Assembly (NCBI GenBank): GCA_039621445.1
Contig: CP154956.1
Coordinates: forward strand, 46,791,291 to 46,855,290
Length of the DNA stretch: 64,000 nt
Source of the DNA: Euglena gracilis
Lineage: Eukaryota; Euglenida; Euglenophyceae; Euglenales
Direction of reading: 5' to 3'
Under the pieces are notes generated by a model, which was not told the DNA's origin, did no database searches, and saw only the letters and a list, made by a program, of their open reading frames with translations. Shown one piece after another: positions 23,618 through 34,872 of this stretch; the first letter of the stretch is position 1; each line of letters opens with the position of its first letter. The translations under genes were made by a program, and so were the position numbers.

Positions 23618-24256
23618 TTAAGGCCTTTGGGCTTTCGTCTTGTAACCCAGAGGAACGAGGGGGGTACCGCTACTTGCTTGCCCTGCCTCATGGCGAACGG
23701 CAGTTGGTGTGTCAATGGGCAGGGGGTGAACTTTCTCGGTACACCCGGTGTGGGAAACGTTTGTAGGTGTGGTTGGTAACGGGGTAAAAATTTTCGAAAA
23801 CGGTGTGGAAAAATTGGTGGCTGTCGCGGTTGACGCCACAGGTGATGAGGGTTTGGGGGGCAATGAAGAGAATGGTGTTGTGCGCAAACCGTGGGAGTGG
23901 CAATCCACTACCAGCCGGTGCTGACGTAAAAAGGGGTATCCCAGAATTACGTCAGAACCATGGATTCCGGATTCGTATCCCCAGGTATCCGGAAAATTTT
24001 GCGGTTGGGGGGGGTGTGAGTGGTGCTTGGGGATGAGGGGTAGGACTAAGTCCAAAATGCATCCCAAGTCACCACCGCACATGGGGGTGTTGTCAGCCGT
24101 CGTAATTTTGATCGGCTTCTTGGCTTTCACCAAGAGGGGGGTTGGTATCAACCCGAACCGAAAAAGTGGTGCAATGCGACAACCAGTGTCAATGAGAATT
24201 TTAACTTTTGCACAAAAATTTTGGATTTTCATTTCCGCTTGGACCAAAAGTTCCAT
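23618..24256 (-). pseudogene. Element 1 aspartic protease
   Basis: Retroviral-type aspartic protease that matures the polyprotein. The active-site motif LIDTGCR lies at about residue 21, and the second hallmark GSDVILGYPFL at about residue 108, with KPIKITTADNTPMCGG between. The two hallmarks and their spacing fit a pepsin-like half that dimerises. It sits directly after the gag zinc knuckles. No break within the domain core is seen. Confidence 0.85.
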
Positions 24257-24493
24257 GGGGGGTAGTCAAAGTGAAGGGTCTGGCGAAAATACGTTTTCTT
24301 GCCAGCTTTCCCATGAACCCTTTCCTACTTTTCACAACGTTCCGAGCGGAAAGTTGGAGTGGTGGGTGGGGGACCCGAAAATTTTCCGGGTACCGACCGG
24401 GAAGGCAGATGGGCAGGGGGGGCAGGGTTGATCAGGTCCTACCTCCATCTGTTCATCAGCCCAGAGGTCCGTGCCCTCGGACCTCGGGCTCCT

Positions 24494-26358
24494 CTACTCC
24501 AGGTCCGAACCGGCCGAATAGCCGGCTATGGGCCTTTCAGAGTTATAAACGGATTTCAACGTGCGCACCGCCATGCGGGCCTCGTCTAAATCGGTATCCG
24601 TGGGCTCATCCCCCTCCCTGCCCGAAGCCGGGGTGTCATCCTCCAAACAAGATATCTTGAAACAGACTTTATGGCGGTTGGAGGAGTGACCCTTGTCATC
24701 GCGATTCATACCGCGATGACGTTGGCCAGGTCGGGGGGAACGAGAACGCGGACATTTGGATGAGTGGTGATCACTCGATCCACAAAGCGAACACCGAGAT
24801 AAGTGTCGCGAATCTGGGTAACGGGGGGATCGGTTTCCCGATTTCCCGTCAAACCGTCGTCGTGACCGGGTATCCCGTCGACCATGACCGGTGTATCGGG
24901 GTTTTCCCGATGAGGATCGCGAAGAGGATGATCCGCTTCGCAAACGCGATCGCGATGTCTCGCGATAAGAATCACGCTTCTTGGCCGGGACACCGGTTGA
25001 CCTACCCCGAGGGGTGCCGTGTTTCCGCTCATCGCGGAACGGGATTTGGGGGCTAATACCGCCGGAACGGGGACCCGATGGCCGTGAATTGCCCGATTGG
25101 CGTGAAAATGCGGAGGAACCCGAACCCCGTGATGAGGTCGAGCCACGCGGACTCTGAATACGCTTACGCGCTTCAGGATTAGGACATTCCCGAGACATAT
25201 ATCCCGATTTGTTGCACAAAAAGCACACTTTGTCCGTGGCTTGGTCCGAAGAACGCGGGTATCGCGTTTTCGATCCCGTGGTGGGTGAAGTGGGTGAAAC
25301 CGGTGATTTTTGCAATGTGTTCACCGAACCAGCCGGTAATCCAGCGGTTGGGTGTGCGTTGTACGCAGACTGAATTTGACCGAGAAGCTGTGATAGCTTC
25401 AACTGCTTGGAAACGTAATTCCAGCGTTGGTCAAGAGTCATTGGATGATCCGCTAGCTCCTCACGGTGGATATCCTTGATGGGGCTGGGCGTGAAATGCA
25501 TGAGAACAGCGTCAAACTGTTCGCGCATTTGCTTTTCACTCAGTTCATCCACTTCAGCGCAAGTCCCAGCCATTTGGCATACCAAAGGTCAATGGACTTC
25601 CACTTGCGATCGGGTGGGGCGCATTGCCGCCACTTGGTCTCTAGGGTAATCCTAGCGACCAAACTTGAACTGGTGGAAGCGTATTGCTCCACCTGGTCAT
25701 CAAAGGAAACGCGTTAGCGAATAAAAAGTTGTCGCGCGCGCTCCGTCTCATCTCTTGGGAGGTAATCGATGAATTCCATCTTGATCACCTCCGGGTTTGT
25801 GTCCTGGGTCGGCCCTTTCAATGCCCAATAGTACTCCCAGTCCCGAAAAAACTGTCCCCATGTGGTTGGATCACCATCCCACTGGGGTTTCACCTTGTTC
25901 GCGATTGCGATGGTGCCCTTAACATCTTTCTGAGGAACTCAATGACCCTCGGTGGTATTCCGTGGATTCGGGCCCGGGTACGCTCGAGCACCAAGCGTAT
26001 CCTTTCCGGATTCTTGTCGGAATCGCGAAATTTCTGGTGAAGGTGAATCCTGGTGCCGGAAATCCGGTCGCAAACCCTGTTGGTCACCCGTAATAGGGGG
26101 ACAATCCGGTGTGGGGGTATGTCGCGCATGCAACGTGTGACCCACTCCCGGTGTACGGGTTTGGCTCATTCCACGCACAAGCATGGAATGGTGTATTTCT
26201 TGGTGAAGACTTGGCGGAATCGCCGTGTTTTCCAAAAATTCGGTTCCCGTAATGGGAAATTCATCCGAAAACTGGGTTTGTGTTGCGGGCAAGACCAATG
26301 GTGGCACAATTCGCGGATTGTGACACGCGGGACACGGGTGGTGGTGGTGCATGTGCAC
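24494..26358 (-). pseudogene. Element 1 gag: capsid region and zinc knuckles
   Basis: Capsid-like residues (KVKPQWDGDPTTW, FFRDWEYYW, NPEVIKMEFIDYLP) cover about 25930-25585, with stops in frame. The nucleocapsid part in 25585-24494 has two CX2CX4HX4C knuckles: the first reads CFLCNKSGYMSREC, in which the His is Tyr (codon 25201-25199), so zinc binding there is probably lost; the second is CSLCGSSDHHSSKC and intact. Between them lies an Arg/Ser-rich stretch (SRSRLRSGSSSSRSSS) like the RS regions of splicing factors. Gag packages element RNA into particles. Confidence 0.8.
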
Positions 26359-28462
26359 CTAGAGCCGGGTTGTGAAAACGCGACTCTGGAACATTTGGCG
26401 CATCTTCGGCAACACATACTGCTGAATTGCGGTGTGAAACCCGCTGTTGGTTGGACACATTATCCAAACCCACAGACAAGTCATGCACACTTTGCTCCAA
26501 ATGCTCAACGAGTTGGAGTTGGCCGCAAATACGGTCATCCTCATCCTCCAAAGCGCGAATACGCTTGCGGTAACGGGAAAAGTCATCCAAGTGCGGAATC
26601 CTTTCGGAAATTCCGGTAACTTCTTGGACAAGTTTCCCGTGAGACTCATCCAATAATTGGAGTTGTCCCGTTAATGCTTTTACAGCTTTTGAGAGAATCT
26701 GCCAAGGTGGTGTCACCTTGGTTGGTGTGGTGGTGGGTGCAACCGGTGTAGGGTCATCCGACAACGCGGTTGCGACACCCACGGGCAAATTTCCGGGATG
26801 TGGCTTATCCAAAAACGCGGAAATTCGCTCATCCAACCTGGTAATCTCACCTCGTGTGGATCGGGCATTCCGATTCACCGATTCCTCAAGCCGTGATGGG
26901 CTATTGCAAAAATCTTGCAAGGTTTCCTGATTGCCAGTGAGAATTTTGTCATAAAATGCCTTGAAATCAGGGTTCTCGGTAATCCGTGAACTGGAACCTG
27001 CAGGCAAAGACTGCATTTCCGTCACTTTGGTAGACACCGATGCATACCGGGTCTGGAGTTCCCCAATAGCAGTCTGAATACCGCTAATGTCCGGAACTCG
27101 GTGGGAAAGCGCGGAATAGCTTTGTTGCAAACCTGCAGTGGCCGAGTTAATCCCGCCAATGTCGGATTGCAACTGCACCTGCAGGGAATCCTGCCGTTGT
27201 GCCATTTCTGCGACTTTCGCGTTCAGATTGGATAATCCAACCTGATTCACGTCACAATAGCAGGTTTTCTGCTCCAAACGGGAAAGTCGCTCCTCCAGCT
27301 GCCGCACATACGTGTGGGGAGCAAAATTATCGTTGGCTTGTGACTGGAATTGCCGAAACTTTTCCGTTTCGTCGCACAACTGCATAATGCCGTGTTGCGA
27401 TTCATGGAAAGTTGCGGATAGGGTGGTGAAATGGTCCATAGACACAAATCCACCTGTACTGGATGTTGCAGACGAGGAATCTCGTGCATGCAACTGTTGT
27501 TGCAAATGCAACAACGCGGATGAACAGGACTCCATTTGTCCCGATAGGCGTTGTAGTGAGCCATGCAAGTGCTGAAACTTGGAGTCATTCCGCGTTTCTG
27601 CTTCATGCATGCATTCACTAATTTGCTGGAAGTTCTGCGGGAGTTGTTGGCACATTTTGTCAAAGGTTTCCCGAAAGTTTGCATGGTCAATACCCGCACT
27701 TTCTAAATTCCTCTGGCAACATTTGCCAACTTCCTGCAAGTAACTCCAGCAGTATTCTAGCTTGGTGAAGACATGTTTCTGGTTGTCCTCAACAAACTGA
27801 AGCACTTTGTTCAGTGCAGTTGCACACTCTGCAACGCATTGTTGCACATGGTTGAACTGCCTCACAAGGGGGTGATCCCCTGGAAGCCGAGCAACAATAT
27901 CCTGCACATCCTCAGCAGTGAGGAGCTCACCAGTGCCCTTCCCATAGCCATCCATGGGTTGGGACGTACCGGAGAATTCCGGTACCACTAGGCGAGTCTC
28001 CGGTGGCCAAGGTAGTGCGGGGTAGCACCCAAGATCGGGTGGTGGTGGCAAAGCTCTGTAAGGGCTTGCTGGTGGAAGAGCGGGTGGTGGTTGAAAGAAA
28101 CACGGGGTTTCTAGCCCACCATCACCAGAGAGGCCCGGTGGCGGAATCACCACGGGTCTCTCCGGTGTGCGCAGCTGCACCAATGCCACAGACAGAGGCG
28201 AATACCCCCGTTGTGGCAAGGTGAGTGCGGAAGAGGCCGCATTAGCCTCTGAAGCCAATGAAGTGGAGGGCTCATCGCCGACCACTGTCAATGATGACAA
28301 ATGTTGCAATCTTGACAATTGAGCCAATTGTGCCTCATCGGCGTGGGAACTGGAAGCACTTTCACATAAAAGTTTCCAATCCCCTGTTTCTTGGTCAATG
28401 TCTTGCAATGACGCCTGTAATAAGGCATAGTTGAATTGATGGTTGGGGCCCGTGCTGTGCAT
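26261..28462 (-). CDS. Element 1 gag N-terminal coiled-coil region
   Basis: An open frame of about 730 codons; I choose ATG 28462 (MHSTGPNHQFNY) rather than the more upstream non-ATG codon. Pro-rich head (GLETPCFFQPPPALPP), then long heptad-like stretches (LEERLSRLEQKT; VAEMAQRQDSLQVQLQ; LQTRYASVSTKVTEMQ) predicted by eye to form coiled coils. Elements 2 and 3 carry the same blocks. Large coiled-coil gag N-termini are unusual in Ty3/gypsy. The frame shifts near 26261 into the capsid part. Confidence 0.75.
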   Translation of the reverse strand: MHSTGPNHQFNYALLQASLQDIDQETGDWKLLCESASSSHADEAQLAQLSRLQHLSSLTVVGDEPSTSLASEANAASSALTLPQRGYSPLSVALVQLRTPERPVVIPPPGLSGDGGLETPCFFQPPPALPPASPYRALPPPPDLGCYPALPWPPETRLVVPEFSGTSQPMDGYGKGTGELLTAEDVQDIVARLPGDHPLVRQFNHVQQCVAECATALNKVLQFVEDNQKHVFTKLEYCWSYLQEVGKCCQRNLESAGIDHANFRETFDKMCQQLPQNFQQISECMHEAETRNDSKFQHLHGSLQRLSGQMESCSSALLHLQQQLHARDSSSATSSTGGFVSMDHFTTLSATFHESQHGIMQLCDETEKFRQFQSQANDNFAPHTYVRQLEERLSRLEQKTCYCDVNQVGLSNLNAKVAEMAQRQDSLQVQLQSDIGGINSATAGLQQSYSALSHRVPDISGIQTAIGELQTRYASVSTKVTEMQSLPAGSSSRITENPDFKAFYDKILTGNQETLQDFCNSPSRLEESVNRNARSTRGEITRLDERISAFLDKPHPGNLPVGVATALSDDPTPVAPTTTPTKVTPPWQILSKAVKALTGQLQLLDESHGKLVQEVTGISERIPHLDDFSRYRKRIRALEDEDDRICGQLQLVEHLEQSVHDLSVGLDNVSNQQRVSHRNSAVCVAEDAPNVPESRFHNPALGAHAPPPPVSRVSQSANCATIGLARNTNPVFG

Positions 28463-28650
28463 CTTTCTGATGGCAAAAACAGCAAAAACCCACAAAACCA
28501 AGCAGTTGTGCTGGCACCAGAGGGGCTGTAACGGGTAATACCGTACAGAGCCTTCCGGAGCCTGCTCGTCTGCTTAGACGTTGACTAGAAGCCGGGAGCT
28601 GACGCTGCGACCGTGCAATAACGGTGCAGGGGCTCTCCGCTGCCAGTCAG

Positions 28651-28676
28651 CGTAGGATCGAACCAATCTGCTACCA
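28651..28676 (-). promoter_or_regulatory. Second PBS-like copy in element 1
   Basis: The element strand reads TGGTAGCAGATTGGTTCGAT... and is followed upstream by an ACACT LTR-end-like word. It duplicates the PBS/LTR junction at 28714-28745 about 66 bp away. Confidence 0.6.
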
Positions 28677-28713
28677 AGTGTAAAACCTGGTAGCCTTTCT
28701 TTCTGTGAAGTAT

Positions 28714-28742
28714 GTGTAGGATCGTAACCAATTCTGCTACCA
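28714..28742 (-). promoter_or_regulatory. Primer binding site of element 1 (initiator tRNA-Met-like)
   Basis: Directly abuts the inner edge of the 5' LTR. The element strand reads TGGTAGCAGAATTGGTTACG..., which complements a tRNA 3' end ...CTGCTACCA with an A-rich T-loop (ATCGTAA) as in initiator tRNA-Met. Element 3 has TGGTAGCAGATTAGG at the same place. Confidence 0.75.
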
Positions 28743-29058
28743 AGTGTACGTCTGATTCCCAATTCCTCTTTCCTAATTCCCAAAAGCCTTCGCTTTCGCC
28801 TTGGCGCACCTTCTTGGGAACTGAAAATCAGAGTAACCGAAAACCCTTTTCCCACTTCGCAAGAAGCAAAGCACGGAGCAACGCAGGGAGGACGGACTAG
28901 AAATCCAAGTCCGGTCCGGAGAAAAAGGAGAGAATAAGAATATAAAAGAACACCACCTGTGGAGAGAGAAGGGGCACCCATTAGGAAATCCTATTTAGGA
29001 TCTGCTTCCATCCTAAATTCCTCAACGGAAGGGGACAGAAGCATACGCCTGGTACACA
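28743..29058 (-). repeat. Element 1 5' LTR
   Basis: 316 bp, starts TGTGTACCAGGC at 29058 on the element strand and ends at the PBS. Partner of 12608-12922. Confidence 0.9.
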
Positions 29059-29063
29059 AGATG
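29059..29063. repeat. Target site duplication of element 1 (AGATG), right copy
   Basis: Matches 12603-12607. Confidence 0.85.
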
Positions 29064-30915
29064 CCCCCCCTTGTGGGACGAGGCTGTCAGAAAATTAACT
29101 GCCACACTCCTGCCCCCCCTGCAGGGAAACATGGTTTTTGCACCCGCCTTTACCCCACCCCGGACACGTTTTCGTGGGCTACGAACACCGGTGTTCGCCA
29201 GCAGCTTCTCTTCGACCTTCGGCCGGTGCACCCACCTGACGCCTAGGGTGGAGATGTACTGGATAACCCGGGGCCTCCGTTGTCGCTCCCCCTGGCAACT
29301 TTCCCGCATTGGCGACCACGGCACCACCCGGTAACCCTCGGGGGTGATGTCGAGCTGAACCCTGGGCCCAGCACAGGGAAGCCGCCCGCAGGTAAACGGA
29401 GACCTGAGGGAGTGGCCCTGTTGCAACCACCCCCCATGGCCCCACCGGACCTTCCTGAAGGGGTCCTCGGTGGGCTCCCCCCTGGATATACCGCGAGCCC
29501 CGCGGCACTGGCGGTCGCCGGGAAACTGTTGCTCCAACAACAACCCCCATCGGTCAACATGGCATCGGCGTCGAGTTCGACCACAGGGCCGCCACTTCCA
29601 TCAGGGAACCACCCCCCGGTGGAAGCTCCCTCAACCACAAACCTCTTGACGCAGACGGGCGTGTGTAACCTTTGCGCTGGGTCAGCCTCCCCTGCAACCA
29701 CTGCATCGGCAGCCAACTCGTCTCGGGACCCCCTGGGTCCCGCCGCTGTCGCCCAGGCAGTAGGTCAGTGCCCAGCCGCGTTCGCCGCCCCCTTTTTCCC
29801 GCCAGGCTTTCAGCTGGCCCCGCCAGGCCCCCACCCGGCAATGGTTGCCACTGCCACGGCCCTCACAGGGTTGCCACCCGCTGGCCTGGCTGTCTTCACC
29901 CCGGTACCCTGCCACCCGGCCAGCACCGACCCGAGCAAGCGGTACGTTTGCGCCTACCCCATCTGCTTACGGGCGCACGAGAGCCGGGGGACACTGCTCA
30001 CCCATTTGAACAGCGTACACCACGTACATCTGAGCTTGCTATGTGGAGACTTACGCGTTTGGTTTTGCCCGTATTGCTGCCGGTTGTCACCGCTCACCGG
30101 TCTGTGCGGTGGAAACTCCTGTGCCCTCATCAACCGGGACGAGCGTGTGGCCCGTCGCGCTCAAGCCATGCGGGACGGCCCCTCCGGCCCTGAACCGCGG
30201 GCACCCCCAAAATTGCAATCCTGACGCCCGCCCCACCCCGAGTGGCGGCACAACCGCTGGAAACAACCTTGGACTCCGCCAGCCCGCCCACCGTGCCCAA
30301 CATTGAGGCCCTCTTCGATTGCACTGCCTCCTGTTGCGGCACACCCCCAGAGGGGCCAGGACCGCCCTGGGGTATTGCTTGGCGGAACTGGTTCGCCATC
30401 TTCTGTCTCGGGCCACCTGGGAATCGCTCTTCTGGTTCTTCGCTTTCACCCGCTTCTGCCTCCGTGCAGACACCCGCGGGGGTGCTTCGGAGAGACCTCA
30501 GAGGGCACTGCACGATCTGGTCACGGACCGGGCTCTGCGGCTGCCCACCCTATCCATTCCTGCTATTTGGACAGAACTCTCCCGTTGCGAGACCACCAGA
30601 ATGGATCGCATGACCCGCAAACGGGAACGATCACCCGACCCCGAACTGGACCAGCCACCCACCAGGGGTTGTGACGAACACCTCCTCCGGTGCCTGCGCT
30701 CGCTGGTTACGGAGGGCGCCTTTTCCAAAGCGGCCAAACGCCTTCTTAGCAAGGGGATCCACGACCCCCGCTCAGAAGAAGTCTTGTCTGCCTTGCGAGC
30801 CCTCCACCCACAGAGAGCAGGATTCCCATGGGGTGACACGGAACGGCAACTGGCCTCCGCACATTGCGACTGCTACGGCAATTCTCTCCCCGAGGACTGT
30901 AACGCCGCAGCCTGA
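29064..30915 (+). pseudogene. LINE-B: N-terminal part of a 2A-containing LINE
   Basis: The frame around 29280-30224 begins with a 2A-like GGDVELNPGP, continues through a Pro-rich stretch and a zinc finger (CAYPIC...HLNSVHH), then CPYCC. After a frameshift near 30230, the 30319-30915 frame encodes RSLVTEGAFSKAAKRLLSKG and LSALRALHPQRAG, matching the pre-RT segment of LINE-C (SLVSHGAVSKACRMLTSDG, ERLAALHPPEP). The RT does not follow. The 2A segment can make the ribosome skip a peptide bond before the last Pro, releasing the upstream peptide. Truncated and inactive; sequence left of 12602 may hold its 5' end, since element 1 is inserted between. Confidence 0.7.
29343..29369 (+). other. 2A-like ribosome-skipping motif GDVELNPGP (LINE-B)
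   Basis: Fits the D(V/I)ExNPGP consensus exactly; in-frame with the zinc finger downstream. Confidence 0.8.
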
Positions 30916-31489
30916 TTTCCCAGTAGACAGATTACTTTCCTCTTACCCAGGCGTCGCTTTGCGATGTCTCCTCCTTGGCCGCTCTCTGCTGCTGAGGATT
31001 CAACTATCAACTGCTTCGCGGACAGTTTCGCTACTGTAATTGTACATTCCTCTCACCTCCTCTTCACAGTTTTGGTTCTGTGGTTTCTTCGTTTGGCAGT
31101 GCACATTACGTGCTTTGCCTGCGGCTTTACCTTGGACAAGAACATAACAAGGGGTAGGAGATTTCAAGTTCTCAAACAATCCAGTTGTTTGGAGAAGTTC
31201 CAGTTCAAGGAGAAAAGTTACATTGGTAGCAGCAGGAGAACTACGATCTTACGTACTTTCAAGCTGTGGTGGCTGCCAGCTGCTGGACAACCTCGACCTC
31301 GTGCAGAGCAGTTTTGGCTGAAGCAGATTTTGGCATTTGCTGTGGCCACTGGGGCCTTATCTTTCAAGTTTTCAAGTTTGAGGACAACAAATTCTGGGTG
31401 CAGAGTCGTCGGAGGAGGTAGAACGTTTTCTGTACCTCACTGTTACACTGTTGTACATAGCGACAGTGTGTTACATGCATGCAAGGTGT
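30916..31489. other. No recognised gene between LINE-B and element 2
   Basis: A frame at 30964-31491 (plus) has no motif I recognise. It may be LINE-B downstream sequence or unrelated DNA; element 2 homology starts abruptly at about 31490. Confidence 0.4.
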
Positions 31490-33998
31490 AAGCACAAAAA
31501 TGCGTCAGGTGCAATCACCACCCCAAGGCGCATTGCCGTCATCGACACCTACCCTTACACCCCCCAACACACATTTGGAGCAGATTTGCGCTGAAAAGCG
31601 CGCGGAAAATCACCAAATCATGCAAGGATTTTGTGATAGTGTTATTACACCGAGAAAACGGTGAAACACGATGTCACAAAACTGCAAAACGACATTATCG
31701 CGCTATTCGCGCAAGTTTCAGTATTGAAGGAACAGCCAATGGCTGAGAAAGTCAAAGATCCGCATTCGGACCAACCCACCAATCCATTTCCACAATTGGA
31801 GAACATTTCCAGCGCGATGCGCGCTTTGGTGACAAGAGTACAGGAATTAGACACTGGTTTTGGTGTGATTTCGCAAGATTTCCAGTCGATTTCCGACAAA
31901 ATCCTGCTTTTGGATGAGTTACCCTCATACCGCAAGCGGATTAAGCGTTTGCAGGAGGATGTGGGTCAGATAACCGACAGTTGACAGGCTGTTGACCAGT
32001 TGGAGCAAAGTGTGCATTAATTTGCAACAAATTTGGACCAAGTCTCACGCACAATTGCGTTCCATCCATCAAAACACGCAATCGGGTATGGTTGGCACAC
32101 TTGCCACATCTTCCAACACAAAAAGTGCTATTCGCGCACCAATTCCCGAGTCCACAGGCACATTGCCACAAAACCGCGTTTCCGCTCATGCGGTGTCTCC
32201 CCCATTAGCATTACCTTTCCCAATGGACGTGATTTCGGATGGTGAGTCGGGTTTTCAGGCGAAAACCAGACCCACCCCCTCTTAAATCAAGAAATTCAGG
32301 AATCCGAATTAATTCGCGGTATGATCCGCACCCCCACACCGGGTATTGGTTATACGTCCCAAATTCGCCTAGTAGCACCAATGGTGCAACCATGTGATAC
32401 CTCACCCCCATATGCACAACCGCATCACTATTCGCACAATCGCGATTCCCCAAATTTGCATGGTACCTATGGTACACTAAGTGGTATGTTCCATGCGCAT
32501 TCGCAAAATTTCCCGAACAATACCCTTGGTGCAACCACCGAAGTACCTGCACAAGGTGCGTTTTCGCACCCGGGCCCACACCCCTGGAATACCACCGAAG
32601 GGCCACGGGTTTCTCAGAAAGATTTTAAAGGCACCGTCGCGATAGCGAACAAGGTGAAGCCCCAATGGGACAGTGACCCCACCACATGGAAACAATTTTT
32701 CCGCGATTGGGAATATTATTGGGATTTGAAGGGACCCACCCAAGATGACAACCCCGAGGTAATCAAAATGGAATTTATTGATTGCCTCCCAATGGAAGTA
32801 AAGGAACGCGCTAGACAATTAGTCTTTGGCAGGCGCATTTCTTTTGAGGAATTGGTTGAGCAATGTGCTTCATCATGCTCAAGTTTGGTTTCCAGAATCA
32901 GTCTGGAAAACAAATGGCGGCAATTCAGCCCCCGGACCGCAAATGGAAGTCGATATACTTATGGTACTCAAAGTTGCTTGCATTGGCAGCCGAAGTTGAT
33001 GAGTTAGGGGAAAAGCAAATCAAAGAACAATTTGGTGCGGTATTACTGCGGTAAATTCCCAAACTCAGCAACGAAATTAACCGCGAGGAACTCGCGGGTC
33101 ACATTTTGACTCTCGATGAGACATGGAACTATGTTTCAAAACAAATGAAGTTATCACAACTTCTGGGACAGATTGAAACGGCGTACCACCACCACCCCAG
33201 TGCTGGTGTACCCACCGGTTCGGTACATGCAGTCCAACGGACTACCTCCCCAGAATCACCATCCAGTGATTCCAAAACGCGCTATCCGCGCTCAAACCCC
33301 AAACCCCCACACGGGAATCCAGACCGCGCTATTCCCGCTCTTCTGACCAAGTTTCGGACAAAGTGTGCTTTTTGTGTAATCAGCCAGGACATATGTCTCG
33401 CGAATGTCCGAATCACGAAGTGCGAAAGCTCAGTAAGTGCCCCCGAGGATCCCTCTCTTCCTTTAGTTCGCGTTCTTCACGATCTGCGCAATCGCAGCGG
33501 TGGGGATACCGATCGGGTGATGGAAAACTGCGTTCCCATTCACCACACCGCGATAGCGGACGTGGTTTCATACCGCGAGGTCGGTCCCCCCGCCCCCCAA
33601 CCCGCAATCGGGATACGAATCGCGATTCTTCGCGATCTCGATCACGAAGTGTATCATCCTCTTCGCGATCCGACCGCGGTCGAGCGCATACCCGCTCCCT
33701 GCGTCGCTATGATGCCAAAAGACAATCGCAATCGCGAATCCGTTGTTCCCTTTGTGGGTCTAAAGACCACCATTCATCCAAGTGCCCCCGCTCCCGTTCT
33801 CCCCGCCCTAGCCACGGTCGTCGCGATTCCAATCGCGGTTCTGCCAATAGGCAGCGGGTTGGTTTCAAAATATCCTCTATCGAGGAAAAAGACCTGGCTT
33901 CGGGCAGGGAGGGGGATGAGAGCACAGAGGATGAGCTGCTGGAGGACAGGAATGCGATCGCGCGATACACGCAATGTATTCTAGGAAGTCCACCATAG
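31490..33998 (+). pseudogene. Element 2 gag (3' three quarters)
   Basis: Begins in the coiled-coil part (HLEQICAEKRAENHQIMQ) and continues with capsid blocks KVKPQWDSDPTTWKQFF and NPEVIKMEFIDCLP. Frame changes occur near 31660, 31985, 32285, 33055 and 33330. The nucleocapsid part has two intact CX2CX4HX4C knuckles, CFLCNQPGHMSREC and CSLCGSKDHHSSKC, flanking an Arg/Ser-rich stretch (SRSRSRSVSSSSRSD). Structural and RNA-binding component of the particle. Confidence 0.85.
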
Positions 33999-34170
33999 GT
34001 CAAAACGCCGACTCCGATATGGAGTTGGGGAGCCCGAGGTCTGAGGGCACGGACCTCTGGGCTGATGAACAGATGGAGGTAGGAACTGATCACCCCTGCT
34101 CCCCCTGCCCATCGGTCTTTTTGGTCTGCACCCGGAATATTTTCGGGTCCCCCACTCCCCGCGCAAATTT

Positions 34171-34872
34171 TTGCTTGGAATGTTGAGCAAAGTAAGCCAA
34201 GAGTCATGGAACAGTTGGCGCAACAACAATTTTACACCCGACCCTTCGCTTTGCGTACCCCCCATGGAACTTTTGGTCCAAGCGAAAATCAAAACTCAAA
34301 ATTTCTGTGCACAAGCCAAAATTTTAGTCGACACAGGGTGTCGAATCCCCCGTCTTTTCCGCAAAGGATTTATACCCACCCCCCTCTTGGTTCATGCCAA
34401 GAAGCCCATCAAAATTATGACCGCTGACAACAGCCCCATGTGCGGTGGTAACTTGGGATGCATTTTGGACATAGTCCTCCCCATTATCCCGAAGCACCAC
34501 ACACACCCCCCACAATTCCAAAATTTTCTGGGTACTTGGGCGTTCGAGGCGGATATCGCCGGGTCAGATGTCATACTGGGACTTCCGTTCCTCCGGCAAC
34601 ACCGATTGGTGGTGGATTGTCCTTCGCACGGTTTGCGCAGTGCCCCCCGCACACACACCGCACCCCCAAACTTGTCCCCCATGACATCCCCCAGGATGTC
34701 CCCCCGCATTTCCACAACGTTTTCCACAACCGAAAACACCGTTTCCTACCCTAGTGGTAAAGAGAAAGCTGCCCCCCTACCCACCGCACTTTTACTGCTC
34801 GTTCCCCATGTGGTAGGGAAAGCCATTAGCTTAACCCCGCACGTTTCGCTGGGTTCCCAGGCGAAAGCTTAA
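34171..34872 (+). CDS. Element 2 aspartic protease
   Basis: LVDTGCR active-site motif and GSDVILGLPFL second hallmark, with KKPIKIMTADNSPMCGG between, as in element 1. The frame is open across the domain. Processes the gag-pol polyprotein. Confidence 0.85.
   Translation: MLGMLSKVSQESWNSWRNNNFTPDPSLCVPPMELLVQAKIKTQNFCAQAKILVDTGCRIPRLFRKGFIPTPLLVHAKKPIKIMTADNSPMCGGNLGCILDIVLPIIPKHHTHPPQFQNFLGTWAFEADIAGSDVILGLPFLRQHRLVVDCPSHGLRSAPRTHTAPPNLSPMTSPRMSPRISTTFSTTENTVSYPSGKEKAAPLPTALLLLVPHVVGKAISLTPHVSLGSQAKA

Larger units (their letters stand above)
12608..29058 (-). mobile_element. Element 1: complete 16.45-kb Ty3/gypsy chromovirus with ORF3
   Basis: Two LTRs of about 315 bp, 5-bp target duplications, PBS, polypurine tract and the order gag, protease, RT/RNase H, integrase, chromodomain, ORF3 (right to left). 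The LTRs differ at about 13 positions plus one indel by hand alignment, so the insertion is not very recent. Gag, RT, integrase and ORF3 all carry nonsense or frameshift changes, so it cannot move by itself. At 16.45 kb it is far longer than typical Ty3/gypsy elements; about 5.5 kb of that is ORF3, in the position where env lies in retroviruses. Confidence 0.9.

Noticed and set aside
7562-30915. LINE-A and LINE-B as two halves of one LINE split by element 1
   Set aside because: Both are on the plus strand but the RT half lies left of the N-terminal half, the wrong order for a simple insertion.
32211-32606. Antisense frames over gag and pol
   Set aside because: Shadows of the sense coding regions without independent motifs.
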